A stretch of 64,000 bases of DNA from Methylobacter sp. (GTDB lineage: Bacteria > Pseudomonadota > Gammaproteobacteria > Methylococcales > Methylomonadaceae), in NCBI RefSeq assembly GCF_004322395.1, contig NZ_SCTW01000044.1:1-64000 (forward strand), in the 5' to 3' direction. This document shows, one piece after another, positions 8,064 to 17,588 of this stretch. A model generated the notes under the pieces. That model was given only the letters and a program-made list of their open reading frames with translations. It searched no databases and was not told where the DNA came from. Each line of letters starts with the position of its first letter. Positions within the stretch are counted from its first letter, which is position 1. Both the position numbers and the translations under genes were made by a program.

Positions 8064-10866
8064 ATTTGTCTTCTATTTTTTGTTTGTAGTTTAAATAATG
8101 AATGGTTTGCAGTTTTTCTGGGCTGTCAACGCGGAAGGTGGAAAGAGGCAGGTCAATATCAGTAATATGAATTGGATAATTAATCTTATCGCTCCTCAAT
8201 TGGAGTATGTGTTGGTAAACGGCGTAAAAAACCTGATTGCCGTAGTCTAGCGAGGAAAACTCTTTTTCGTCGCAGTAAATCGTATAGGTAGTGCCATTAT
8301 GAGTATTTTCTCCAGTGATACGTAGGCTTAATTCCTTGTTTGATGATGTGGTTTCCAATTGTATAGGAGTATAGGAAAATACGCCGACAGGACTTTTTTT
8401 GATTTCATAATATTCGATAGTTAAGAGTGTCTCAAACAGATTGCGGTTGAGGATCGATTCTAAAAAAATAGAGTATTGCTTAAGTAGTTGGCTAGCGTTT
8501 GCTTTGCTGTGCTGCTGAATATACAAAGCTCCTTTTTCATCGACAATATATAAACTGGTGCTCGCCTTGTTCTCATAATAAAAAAGCTGAATCACTAGCG
8601 GTCTGTTCAGGGAATAAATTAGTTGGATGGGAGTGTTGTCAAGGACAGCTTGATCAAAGTGAATAGTGCTGAACTTTGCCTGAGGGCTGGTTAATTCGCT
8701 TAATAGCAGTTTTTTTGTGGTCAGTTTTTTATAACTTAGGATTTTGTTTGTGGACTGGAAGACATAAAATGAAGTTCCGCCAGTTAAAATATAACGGGGA
8801 GAGCGATTAGGATGTTGTTTAGAAAAGAGCTTAACCAAAGTGTTGAATACCATCTCAACACGGTGAATAATGCCTTTGGCTCGTGCTGGCGTGTGGCAAA
8901 CCAATTTCAGAGTGTCTAAAGATAGCGGTTTTTTGTTATTATTAATAATGTCCGTTAAGCAGTTAAATAATCCCTCGATGCCTTCATTTTGACTGGTTGT
9001 TATCTCGCTCCAGCTGGATAATGAAATTCTGCTTGCAGATTGGATAAAGCACTGACGGTTCATCCCGTAACTTAATGCATCGGAACGCTCACTCATAACG
9101 CACAGTCCATCGTCATCTGAAATTCCCATATTTATAATAATCAGTGAATTCAGCGGAACTTTGGGAGTTTGATAAGTCTCCAGCGGAGTATCGTAGTTAA
9201 AGTTCTGTGTTAAAAAAACATTAATTTGCGCCAAGGCTGAATACAGCTCTTCATTCGGCATTTTGAGTGAATATGAACTGAACTGGATCTGTAGTTGTTT
9301 GTGATATAGTCCATTGACGACCAGCCAGCAGAGAACTTCAATTAAAGTCCGGCATTTTTGTATGGGTTCGAAATCTGCGGCATTATCCATATGTACGTTT
9401 TTTTGATCGTATAAGGCCCATCCATCATTACCTCCGGGAAAGCGATTTTCTACGATAGATAAAGTACTCTCTTTTGAGTGAACTGCTGAGCGCGTAGTAA
9501 TGATTTCAATCTTGCCCGGCTTTTTTTCCAAAAATGAATGAAGTTTTCTGCCGATCAATTTCAGATCGTCACTGTTTTCCTGATTTTGGGCTACATGGTT
9601 TTTGGCAAACCCCATTATCATGCGGTAGCAGTGAGTCAGTTGTTGCAAAATAACGGCGTGCTCTGACGTCGCTTTTCTTATATTCCAGAGCCGCAGATGC
9701 TTAAGATTATTAGTAGTAGCCGCCGGCCAATTCCATTGTGCAGCAATATATTGCATATATTTCTCCCTGTCAGCTCGCGTCTGGGAGTCCATGGCGTTGT
9801 TGGACGCCCCTATTACTTTTAAATAAAAACATTGACGAGCCAAGGCTAGCCTTCCATGACTATGGGCGTTTTGCAGGTACTTTTCGACTTTTTGATAAAT
9901 GAGCAAATACGGGTCGAGATCGGTTGTCATATAGCTACCCTGGTAAACGGCTTTTTTTATGTCTTGGCAAAGCCATTCAGTTTTAGGATATTCGCTGGCA
10001 TAGCATTCCATTAGTAGCAATTTCAATAACGATTTGTGCGGCGAATGAAGAGCTTTATAAAGATGCCAGAGGGTTGCACTGGTAAACTCTTCAGCCGGGA
10101 CAGCATCAAAACCACCGAAGTCGATAAGTTCATGCTCGGGAATGAAGAGATTCTTTATTAAATGTTTGATATAGCGTGAGTAATTGCCTTCTTCATGAGG
10201 TGGAACGAGCCACCATGCAGGGCTTTTCCCGGCAATATAAATTGCCGTCCGATAAAATTCTTCGAGTAGTAGATAATGCTGTGTTTGACCGCTACTTTCT
10301 GTAGAAATCGGGGTGTTTTCACCGAGTTGAAATTGTTTACTGTCTATTAGAAAGAAATGCACTTCCAACCCTAAAGATGTAGCCCAGTTCTCTATTGCAG
10401 TGGCTTTTTTTTGCAGTTCATCAATAGCACGGTCTGATAGACCGGATTGATGGCATAACCAGATATCCATGTCACTGGTTTTGGAAAAGGCAATACTGCC
10501 GACGCTACCCATCAAAAACAGTCCTTCGATAGGGAGAATACCTGATGCCGTGCGGGTATGATATTTGAAATTTTTCGCAAGTTGCTTAGCGGCATTTATT
10601 GCCTGAATGCCAGGGTTGTACTCAGGTATTCCTGCGGGTGTTGCCGAGGAAATAAATCCCGGCAGCATGGGAAGATTGCAATGAAAAAGTAATGGCAATA
10701 AATCTAAAAATATTTGTTGGCGAGGTTGTAGAAATTCCTGAACGCGTTGTTCACGAAGCTGATTTAAGCGTTTAAAGCGGCGTTTGATCGTTTGAAGGTC
10801 TTGTATGCTGATTTCTTCGCCGGGCGAGCCTAAATGGATAGACGGCTCTTGGTGTGGTTTGGTCAT
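8053..10866 (-). CDS. cyaA: Class I adenylate cyclase
   Basis: Makes cAMP from ATP. The 937-residue product belongs to the enterobacterial class I family: the nucleotidyltransferase motif GSVGSIAFSKTSDMDIW lies at about 120-136 with the metal-binding Asp pair (132, 134), preceded by a conserved N-terminus with LPPL-type segments (LDLLPLLFHCNLPMLPG). The large C-terminal half corresponds to the regulatory region and is more divergent. It starts 15 bases after argH on the same strand, so the two are probably co-transcribed. It implies a cAMP/Crp-type signalling system; a cNMP-binding HDOD protein is encoded at 27-29 kb. Confidence 0.92.
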   Translation of the reverse strand: MTKPHQEPSIHLGSPGEEISIQDLQTIKRRFKRLNQLREQRVQEFLQPRQQIFLDLLPLLFHCNLPMLPGFISSATPAGIPEYNPGIQAINAAKQLAKNFKYHTRTASGILPIEGLFLMGSVGSIAFSKTSDMDIWLCHQSGLSDRAIDELQKKATAIENWATSLGLEVHFFLIDSKQFQLGENTPISTESSGQTQHYLLLEEFYRTAIYIAGKSPAWWLVPPHEEGNYSRYIKHLIKNLFIPEHELIDFGGFDAVPAEEFTSATLWHLYKALHSPHKSLLKLLLMECYASEYPKTEWLCQDIKKAVYQGSYMTTDLDPYLLIYQKVEKYLQNAHSHGRLALARQCFYLKVIGASNNAMDSQTRADREKYMQYIAAQWNWPAATTNNLKHLRLWNIRKATSEHAVILQQLTHCYRMIMGFAKNHVAQNQENSDDLKLIGRKLHSFLEKKPGKIEIITTRSAVHSKESTLSIVENRFPGGNDGWALYDQKNVHMDNAADFEPIQKCRTLIEVLCWLVVNGLYHKQLQIQFSSYSLKMPNEELYSALAQINVFLTQNFNYDTPLETYQTPKVPLNSLIIINMGISDDDGLCVMSERSDALSYGMNRQCFIQSASRISLSSWSEITTSQNEGIEGLFNCLTDIINNNKKPLSLDTLKLVCHTPARAKGIIHRVEMVFNTLVKLFSKQHPNRSPRYILTGGTSFYVFQSTNKILSYKKLTTKKLLLSELTSPQAKFSTIHFDQAVLDNTPIQLIYSLNRPLVIQLFYYENKASTSLYIVDEKGALYIQQHSKANASQLLKQYSIFLESILNRNLFETLLTIEYYEIKKSPVGVFSYTPIQLETTSSNKELSLRITGENTHNGTTYTIYCDEKEFSSLDYGNQVFYAVYQHILQLRSDKINYPIHITDIDLPLSTFRVDSPEKLQTIHYLNYKQKIEDKFNI

Positions 10867-10880
10867 GATGAAGCTGCTAT

Positions 10881-12275
10881 TTATACGGATGCTATGTGTT
10901 GTCGTGCTGCCTGGATGGCGAGCCTAACAGTATCAGGGGCCGTGCCGCCAATGTGTTTACGAGCCGCAACCGAGCCTTCCAGAGCTAAATAGTCAAAAAC
11001 ATCATCTGCAATCAGTTCCGAAAAATGCTGTAGTTCTGACAAGGACAACTCCGATAAATCGCGCTGGCTTTCCAATCCTAAGCGTACTGCCAAGCCCACG
11101 ATTTCATGGGCATCGCGAAAAGCCATGCCTTTGCGTACCAGGTAATCGGCAAGATCGGTAGCCGTGGCGAAACCGCGTTTGGCTGAGTTATACATATTGG
11201 CCTTTTTGGCTTCGATGTGCGGAACCATGTCCGCATAAGCCCGCAAGCAGTTGATTAAGGTGTCGGCGGTATCGAAAAGAGGCTCTTTATCTTCCTGGTT
11301 GTCTTTGTTATAAGCCAGTGGCTGGCTTTTCATCAGCATCAGTAGCGAAACCAAGTGGCCGGTTACCCTGCCTGATTTACCGCGCACCAGTTCGGGTACA
11401 TCGGGATTTTTCTTTTGCGGCATAATTGATGAGCCGGTGCAAAATGCATCGGGTATCTCGACAAAGTCAAACTGGGCGCTAGACCACAAGATCAGTTCTT
11501 CGGAAAAACGCGATAAATGCATCATGATCAAGCTACCGGCCGCCGCAAATTCAATCGCAAAATCGCGGTCGCTTACCGAATCCAGGGAGTTCGCAGAAGG
11601 TCTGCTAAAACCAAGCAGTTCAGCCGTCATGTGGCGGTTTATCGGGTAACTGGTTCCAGCCAGTGCAGCCGCTCCCAACGGCATGATGTTGATGCGTTTA
11701 CAACAATCCTGCAATCTTTCCCGGTCTCGGCTGAGCATTTCAAACCAGGCCATCAGGTGATGACCGAAAGTAATCGGCTGAGCGACTTGCAAATGAGTAA
11801 AACCCGGCATGATGGTGTCGGCATGTTGTTCCGCCAAATCCAGGATAGCTGTTTGCAGGCGTGTGAGCTCGCTTAATATCTGATTGATTTCACTGCGCAA
11901 GTAAAGCCGAATATCCGTAGCGACCTGATCATTGCGGGAGCGTCCGGTATGCAGTTTTTTTCCGGCAATGCCGATTAAATCAGTCAGGCGGGCTTCAATG
12001 TTCATATGGACATCTTCCTGCTTGATCGACCAGACGAACTCGCCGTTAATGATTTCCTGAGCGATTTGGCTCAGACCATTAATAATAGCGTCGCGTTCCT
12101 GCTCGGTCAGAATGCCGCAAGAGCTAAGCATTTTGGCATGAGCGATTGAACCATCAATGTCCTGTTGCGCCATGCGTTGGTCAAAATCGACAGAAGCGGT
12201 GAATACCTCGACAAAGGCATCGGTTGCTTGGGCAAAACGGGCGCTGGAAAGTTTATCGGAATTAACGTTAGACAT
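10881..12275 (-). CDS. argH: Argininosuccinate lyase
   Basis: Last step of arginine synthesis: argininosuccinate to arginine and fumarate. The 464-residue length is standard. The fumarase/aspartase superfamily signature [12 protein letters not shown] is at 281-292 with the catalytic Ser; the acid/base His is in [11 protein letters not shown] (His161); the N-terminal substrate loop carries [15 protein letters not shown] (107-121). First gene of an argH-cyaA unit on the minus strand. It is divergent from hemC, an arrangement also seen in other gammaproteobacteria. Confidence 0.97.
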   Translation of the reverse strand: MSNVNSDKLSSARFAQATDAFVEVFTASVDFDQRMAQQDIDGSIAHAKMLSSCGILTEQERDAIINGLSQIAQEIINGEFVWSIKQEDVHMNIEARLTDLIGIAGKKLHTGRSRNDQVATDIRLYLRSEINQILSELTRLQTAILDLAEQHADTIMPGFTHLQVAQPITFGHHLMAWFEMLSRDRERLQDCCKRINIMPLGAAALAGTSYPINRHMTAELLGFSRPSANSLDSVSDRDFAIEFAAAGSLIMMHLSRFSEELILWSSAQFDFVEIPDAFCTGSSIMPQKKNPDVPELVRGKSGRVTGHLVSLLMLMKSQPLAYNKDNQEDKEPLFDTADTLINCLRAYADMVPHIEAKKANMYNSAKRGFATATDLADYLVRKGMAFRDAHEIVGLAVRLGLESQRDLSELSLSELQHFSELIADDVFDYLALEGSVAARKHIGGTAPDTVRLAIQAARQHIASV

Positions 12276-12447
12276 GGTGGTTTTTGCGAATTGGCTTAAA
12301 TAGTCAAATTATACAGCTAAAGCTTCCGCTCCTGCTAACGCTCCTTGTCTAGATTCCTGTGGGCAAAGAATTCAAGTTCGATTAACCGCCATCAACTTAC
12401 ACAGGTTACAATACCGTTATTTATTGTTGAAAATGAAAGGTGTTCTT

Positions 12448-13374
12448 TTGACTGAAAAAATTATTCGTATTGCAACGCGCAAGAGTCCTTTGGCTTTGTG
12501 GCAAGCAGAACATGTTGCAGAACGGTTGAAACGCGCATTTCCGGGGTGCCGGACTGAACTGGTTAAAATGACTACTCAAGGCGATAAGATCCTTGATGCG
12601 CCTTTAGCCAAGGTTGGCGGCAAAGGCCTGTTTGTAAAAGAGCTTGAGCAGGGCATGTTGGAAGGTTTAGCCGATATTGCGGTGCATTCGATGAAAGATG
12701 TGCCGGTAGAGTTTCCGGACGGTTTGCATTTGGCGGCCATTTTAACTCGCGAAGATCCGACCGATGCCTTTGTTTCCAAACATTACCCGACGTTACATGA
12801 CTTGCCGGTTAATGCCAAAATCGGCACGTCCAGCTTGCGCAGGCAGTGTCAAATTAAACAACTTTATCCCGATGCAGAGATATTATCGTTGAGGGGTAAT
12901 GTAAATACCCGTCTGTCCAAGCTTGATGCAGGAGAATATGATGCTGTTATTCTTGCCTCAGCCGGTTTAAAAAGACTCGGCATGGCTGAACGTATTACCC
13001 AATACTTGGATACATCAATCAGTTTGCCGGCGGTAGGGCAGGGTGCTATAGGCATAGAATGCCGGAGCGATGATCTTGAAATCAACCAGATGCTGGCTGC
13101 GTTGCACGATAGCGAAACAGGGTTGTGCGTGACAGCGGAAAGAGCGATGAATGCGCGCCTGAATGGCGGCTGCCAAGTGCCGATTGCAGGCTTTGCACAG
13201 TTGCAGGGTGAGCGGCTGTTCATGCGCGGATTGGTCGGAAGCCCTGACGGCAGCCTGATTTACCGGTCTGAACGGACGGATAGCCTGGACAAGGCGGAAG
13301 CTATCGGCAAAACGATTGCTGAAGACTTATTAGCCCAAGGCGCAGATAAAATTCTGCAAGCGCTGTTTCATTAA
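12448..13374 (+). CDS. hemC: Hydroxymethylbilane synthase (porphobilinogen deaminase)
   Basis: Condenses four porphobilinogen molecules into hydroxymethylbilane. A TTG start at 12448 is chosen: AAAGG (12436-12440) is well spaced, homologues begin at this [18 protein letters not shown], and this numbering puts the dipyrromethane-cofactor cysteine of [10 protein letters not shown] at position 242, as in E. coli. Upstream in-frame ATG (12433) and TTG codons are alternatives. Other motifs are HSMKDVP and GTSSLRRQ. First of four heme genes (hemC-D-X-Y). Confidence 0.96.
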   Translation: MTEKIIRIATRKSPLALWQAEHVAERLKRAFPGCRTELVKMTTQGDKILDAPLAKVGGKGLFVKELEQGMLEGLADIAVHSMKDVPVEFPDGLHLAAILTREDPTDAFVSKHYPTLHDLPVNAKIGTSSLRRQCQIKQLYPDAEILSLRGNVNTRLSKLDAGEYDAVILASAGLKRLGMAERITQYLDTSISLPAVGQGAIGIECRSDDLEINQMLAALHDSETGLCVTAERAMNARLNGGCQVPIAGFAQLQGERLFMRGLVGSPDGSLIYRSERTDSLDKAEAIGKTIAEDLLAQGADKILQALFH

Positions 13375-13376
13375 AT

Positions 13377-14177
13377 ATGGTTTTGAACGGCTTGCATATT
13401 TTAGTGACGCGGCCTGAGCATCAGGCGGATAACCTGAGCCATTTAATTGAAGAGCAAGGCGGGATAGCCGTAAGGTTTCCCACGCTGGAAATCGCGTCGA
13501 GAGATAATGCCTGCGAGATAAAAGCCACGTTGGCGAATCTGGACAAGTTCCAATGGGTAATTTTTATTAGCGCCAATGCAGTAAATTTTGCTCTAAAGGC
13601 GAATAGTGGCAAAATAGCCCGTATAATCATCCCCCCCGCCCCCCCTTTGCAAAAAGGGGGCCGGGGGGGATTTGCCGCAGTTGGGCAGGCTACGGCGCAA
13701 GCCATGAAAGTGGCCGGATTACCCGTCGATTTAGTGCCTGAAAATGGTTATAACAGCGAAGCGTTGCTGGCGATGCCTCAATTACAGCAAGTGGAAGGAC
13801 AAAATTGTTTAATTATTCGCGGTGAAGGCGGACGTGAGCAGCTGGCAACAACATTACGCAGCAGAGGCGCAGAAGTTGATTATCTGGAAGTATATAAAAG
13901 GATAACGCCCCGGATTGATAACTCGCCAGTGGTCCAACTGCTTGCACAACGCAGATTGGATGCCATTACCGTGACCAGTGCAGAAGCATTGCAAAACTTA
14001 AGTGCAATGTTGGATGAAAGAAATAGTAAGCTATTGTTATTAATACCCTTGGTGGTAGTTAGCGATAGGATTAGGTATATAGCTGCCGATATGGGATTTA
14101 ATCGAATTGCTGTGACGGATAGTCCTACCGATAAAGCAATTCTTGAGACAGTAATAACGTGTGTGACAGGGGAATAG
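13377..14177 (+). CDS. hemD: Uroporphyrinogen-III synthase with an in-frame repeat insertion
   Basis: Cyclises hydroxymethylbilane to uroporphyrinogen III. Two Rossmann-like halves are visible, with family segments VTRPEHQADNL (10-20), FISANAV and AAVGQATAQAM, then CLIIRGEGGREQL and ITVTSAEAL. It starts two bases after the hemC stop, so translation is probably coupled. An unusual Pro/Gly-rich stretch (about residues 84-99, PPAPPLQKGGRGGF) sits just before the conserved AAVGQATA and is encoded by a C-run/G-run palindrome, a mobile-type repeat inserted in frame. The 266-residue length is slightly longer than usual. Confidence 0.92.
   Translation: MVLNGLHILVTRPEHQADNLSHLIEEQGGIAVRFPTLEIASRDNACEIKATLANLDKFQWVIFISANAVNFALKANSGKIARIIIPPAPPLQKGGRGGFAAVGQATAQAMKVAGLPVDLVPENGYNSEALLAMPQLQQVEGQNCLIIRGEGGREQLATTLRSRGAEVDYLEVYKRITPRIDNSPVVQLLAQRRLDAITVTSAEALQNLSAMLDERNSKLLLLIPLVVVSDRIRYIAADMGFNRIAVTDSPTDKAILETVITCVTGE
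13629..13671. repeat. C-run/G-run palindrome inside hemD
   Basis: Nested palindrome: CCCCCTTTGCAAAAAGGGGG core with outer CCCCCC and GGGGGG arms ending in AT. It is read in frame through hemD without a stop. A related palindrome occurs at 33264-33317 at the end of panC, so this is a dispersed element. Confidence 0.8.
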
Positions 14178-14178
14178 A

Positions 14179-15435
14179 GTGGCCGAATTGAGTGAACAAC
14201 AAGAACAGAATGTGAGTGAAAATAAAAAAGCTCACAGGTCGCGTAGCGGACTCTGGTTTGGCATCATTGTGCTGCTCATCATTTTAGCTGTGGCAGGCAT
14301 CGGTTTTTATCTTTTTCAGGAATTAAGAACTCAACAGGCCGATTTAGGCGGGGAAGTTAACAAAGGCGATATGCAACTAATCGAGTTGTCGAAACAAATT
14401 AGCGGTTATCAAACGCAACTTGCAGCCATTCAATCCCAACTGGCCACCGTAGAAGCCGATGTTGCCGGAAAAGAAGCCCATTTTTCCAAAACCTTGGCGG
14501 ATTTTTCCAAACTGCACACCGAAAAACTGGACAGCACGCGCAATGAATTAAATACTGCAATTTCGCAGGTACAACGCCAATTAGGCAAGACACGCGGCGA
14601 CTGGTTAATTGCCGATGCCGAATATCTGTTAAGCATAGCCAATCAACGTCTATATCTAATGGGCGATGTCAATACCACACGTGAAGCGCTGGAAGCAGCG
14701 GATCAACGTCTCAGAGAAAGCGGCGATGCAGGGGCGTTTAAAATACGCGAGCAAATCGCCAAGGATATTACCGCCATCCGTAATGTAGCTGTGGCCGATA
14801 TTGTGGGCATGTATGCCTCGATACAAGCGCGGCAAGATCAGGTCGATGGTTTAACCTTGCTTTTACCTTATACGGGAAAAGCATTGACACAGCCCAAGCC
14901 ACCACAGGAGCCTGCCGATAAAGAAAGCCAAAATCTGCTTGATTCTGCATTGGGACAACTCGAAGGAGTAGTAACTCTTAGACACACCGAACACCCCATC
15001 AAGGAAATATTAACACCGGAAGAAGCCCAATTTATTCGTGAACAGTTAAGAGTAAAGCTGGAAATGGTCAAAATTGCTCTGGTTCAGCAAAACGAGCGGC
15101 TTTATCAATCCAGTCTGGCCGATGCAAAAAAATGGACCGAACAAAATTTTGCAAAGAATCCGGAAACGAGCAATTTTATTGCCGAGCTGGACAAGTTTAA
15201 CGCTATTAAAATCCGCAGCCACTTCCCTGATATCAGTTTGTCATTGAAAATGCTTAGAGACATTACCAAGCTGAGATTGGAAGCCGATAAAGCTATGCCG
15301 CCTGCTGAAAAAGTCAAATCCGAACAAGATAAACCCGTTGAACCAGTAAAACCGGCAGAGGCAGTTAATCCAACCGAAACAGCGCCGTCCGCTGAGCCAG
15401 CTAAACCGGTTGAAGCAGCACCTGCAACACACTAA
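14179..15435 (+). CDS. hemX: HemX-family membrane protein of the heme operon
   Basis: The 418-residue protein has a cytoplasmic N-terminus, one membrane helix (about 25-46, GLWFGIIVLLIILAVAGIG), a long coiled coil (about 50-140) and the HemX domain (WLIADAEYLLSIANQRLYLMGD). The tail (about 385-418) is a low-complexity Pro/Ala/Glu repeat. It starts with GTG one base after hemD. The family is often annotated as uroporphyrin-III C-methyltransferase, but it lacks the SAM-binding methyltransferase fold; a structural or assembly role in the heme operon is inferred from gene order. Exact function is unknown. Confidence 0.88.
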   Translation: MAELSEQQEQNVSENKKAHRSRSGLWFGIIVLLIILAVAGIGFYLFQELRTQQADLGGEVNKGDMQLIELSKQISGYQTQLAAIQSQLATVEADVAGKEAHFSKTLADFSKLHTEKLDSTRNELNTAISQVQRQLGKTRGDWLIADAEYLLSIANQRLYLMGDVNTTREALEAADQRLRESGDAGAFKIREQIAKDITAIRNVAVADIVGMYASIQARQDQVDGLTLLLPYTGKALTQPKPPQEPADKESQNLLDSALGQLEGVVTLRHTEHPIKEILTPEEAQFIREQLRVKLEMVKIALVQQNERLYQSSLADAKKWTEQNFAKNPETSNFIAELDKFNAIKIRSHFPDISLSLKMLRDITKLRLEADKAMPPAEKVKSEQDKPVEPVKPAEAVNPTETAPSAEPAKPVEAAPATH

Positions 15436-15450
15436 TCCAGAGAGTACATA

Positions 15451-16683
15451 ATGAAAAATATAATGTATTTCCTGGGTTCGTTGCTTCTTGCCATTGTTAC
15501 CGCTTTTTTAGCCTATAAATGGCTGGGCGGGTTTGAAAATCCCGGCTATGTACTGATAGGTATTGGACATTGGTCCATGGAAACCTCGTTAATCGTTTTT
15601 GCGGTTAGCCTGATCATGGGATTTTTTATATTTTATATCTTCTTCAGATTTTTAGGCTGGCTGCTCAGATTGCCGGGCCAAATCAAAAATCGCGGCAAAA
15701 ACATCAAATTTGACCGTTCGCAGCAAGCCTTGATTGCAGGCTTGGTCGATTCCGCCGAAGGCAACTGGGAAAAAGCCGAAAAAGTATTAATCAAACATGC
15801 CTCGCACAGCGGCGCGCCTTTGATTCATTATTTGACCGCAGCAAGAGCCGCACAATCCCGTGGCGCATATGACAAAAGGGATGAATACCTAAGAAAAGCA
15901 GCCGATCAAGCGCCGGGTTCCGATGTCGCGATAGGCCTGACTCAAGCCGAATTGCATTTATCGGAAAAGCAATTCGAACAAGCCCTGGAAACGCTGACCC
16001 GCCTGCATTCGATCGACCCGACTCACGCCAGCGTTTTAAAATTATTACACCAAGCCTATCAACAAGCCGGCGATTGGGAAGGCGTCCGCAAATTGATCCC
16101 GTCACTGAACAACAACAAGGTGTTGATGGAAGCCGAGATAAAATTGCTGGAGACCGAAGCATTCAGCAAATTGTTAAAGCAGGCGGCCGAGCGAGGCAAC
16201 GCTGATGAAATCGACTCGCTGTGGTCGGAAATACCCGATTACATAAGAAATATGAAAGGCGTTTCGGCGATCTATTTTGCCGCGATGATTGATGCCGGAG
16301 CGGGCGCAAAGGTCGAAGGCGGCTTGGCCAGAGCCTTGTCGACAACCTGGGATCAAACGCTGGTCGTGTTGTTCGGCAATGTCCAGTCGATTGATGTCGC
16401 AAGACAACTTGAAACGGCCGAACAGTGGCTGCCGATGCATCCTCGGGATGCCGTGTTCTTGACCGTACTGGGCAAGTTGAGCATGAAATGCGGCGATAAC
16501 CAAAAAGCTGGAACTTACCTGACCAAAAGCCTGTCAATAGAACCTACTGTTTCGGCTTATCAAATATTCGGCGATTTGCTGTTTGCCCAAGGCGATAAAG
16601 ACAGAGCTAGCGAGTGTTATAAGCAGGGTTTGGAGTTGGCGTCTAGTGAGATTGTCAGCCGGATTGATTTAATATCAGGATAA
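15451..16683 (+). CDS. hemY: HemY protein, TPR-containing membrane protein
   Basis: The 410-residue protein has two N-terminal membrane helices (about 6-22 and 42-68) followed by TPR-like helical repeats (EGNWEKAEKVLIKHA, EKQFEQALETLTRLH, CGDNQKAGTYLTKSLSIEP, QGDKDRASECYKQGLEL). This is the HemY_N plus TPR layout of the proteobacterial protein next to hemX, distinct from the Bacillus protoporphyrinogen oxidase also called HemY. It is linked to late heme synthesis by context and lies 15 bases after hemX. Confidence 0.92.
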   Translation: MKNIMYFLGSLLLAIVTAFLAYKWLGGFENPGYVLIGIGHWSMETSLIVFAVSLIMGFFIFYIFFRFLGWLLRLPGQIKNRGKNIKFDRSQQALIAGLVDSAEGNWEKAEKVLIKHASHSGAPLIHYLTAARAAQSRGAYDKRDEYLRKAADQAPGSDVAIGLTQAELHLSEKQFEQALETLTRLHSIDPTHASVLKLLHQAYQQAGDWEGVRKLIPSLNNNKVLMEAEIKLLETEAFSKLLKQAAERGNADEIDSLWSEIPDYIRNMKGVSAIYFAAMIDAGAGAKVEGGLARALSTTWDQTLVVLFGNVQSIDVARQLETAEQWLPMHPRDAVFLTVLGKLSMKCGDNQKAGTYLTKSLSIEPTVSAYQIFGDLLFAQGDKDRASECYKQGLELASSEIVSRIDLISG

Positions 16684-16991
16684 GCGACAGGAGGGGGAGC
16701 TACGCGACGTGTAAAAGCACGAAGTAACCCGTCGTATCAACTATTAAACTCGCAGCTCCGAATTTTTAACGCCCTGTAAATCGAAAAATCATATTCCAAC
16801 CTACATTTAATTCAGAGTAGGATATGACCGATCTTTTACTTTATAGAGATAAATTAATGCTCTAGATCAAGCCCTAACCGTCATGCGTAGCTGCGATTCA
16901 GCTACGGTGGCAGCCAACTGATTAATTAGCTTGGCGGGTATCATCAAGTTCTTGGTTTTTGTAGACATGGACAGTCGTGGCGAAAACAGCC
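16684..16991. other. Intergenic stretch with inverted repeats, no gene seen
   Basis: No coding frame is supported. It contains an inverted pair GGAGCTACG (near 16697) and CGCAGCTCC (near 16750), a second imperfect pair TCATATTCCAACCTAC and GTAGGATATGA (near 16788-16825), and a short hairpin GTAGCTG...CAGCTAC near 16887-16905. One of these may end hemY transcription, but none has a T-run. Confidence 0.45.
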
Positions 16992-17321
16992 TCAAAAGTT
17001 ATTTTGATTGGTCATTGTTTGATCCTTGCTCGTGTTGGTCGGGGTTAGTTTTGCCAGCTTTTCTTTCAGAATGTCGACTTCTCGTGCAAGGCGGTTGTTC
17101 ACACCCATGATTTCCTGAATATCCACTGTTTGCGGGGTTATGATTTCTTCGTTTGTTATGGTTTGTATTTCAATATGGCTTTTGTCTTTGACATAAGTTG
17201 TGTATTGATGGCCTTGCGAATATTCTTGTTTGTATTGATCGGCAGCCACCACAAGGGCCAGCATTTCCGGAGTAACTTCAATGTAGTTGTTAGTTTTGAC
17301 TAGAATTTTTATATTGCTCAT
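16992..17321 (-). CDS. Hypothetical protein with C-terminal coiled coil
   Basis: 109 residues, not recognised. An AGGACG ribosome-binding site lies 5 bases before the ATG. The first two thirds are mixed; residues about 68-92 (IMGVNNRLAREVDILKEKLAKL) predict a coiled coil, and the tail is Thr/Asn/Gln-rich. It stands alone between inverted repeats in an accessory region. It could be a remnant of a mobile or phage gene, but nothing in the sequence shows that. Confidence 0.5.
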   Translation of the reverse strand: MSNIKILVKTNNYIEVTPEMLALVVAADQYKQEYSQGHQYTTYVKDKSHIEIQTITNEEIITPQTVDIQEIMGVNNRLAREVDILKEKLAKLTPTNTSKDQTMTNQNNF

Positions 17322-17368
17322 GGGTACGTCCTAAATTTATGCACCATCTTTGGCGCGGATTAATTAAG

Positions 17369-17456
17369 AGTTATAGGATGCGCCGACGATAGAAGACGCA
17401 TCGTTTATGAGATCGGCTTGAACCATGCGCTTCGTGCCTTAGTGCATCCTATAACT
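17369..17456. repeat. Palindromic intergenic repeat with 13-bp arms
   Basis: Perfect inverted repeat AGTTATAGGATGC (17369-17381) and GCATCCTATAACT (17444-17456), with further internal complementarity (GATGCGC with ATGCGC). It has the size and form of a REP or MITE-like dispersed element. It encodes nothing. Confidence 0.7.
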
Positions 17457-17588
17457 TTTCGGCAGCTAACGACCCCAAAGAGGCATTCGGCGTTAGATAT
17501 GGTTTTATCTGTTGCTCAGCGCTTCCTGCAATTGTTGCCGGATTTGTTCGATCCCAGTCAAGTTGGCTAAAATTTGGAAAAGGTTATT

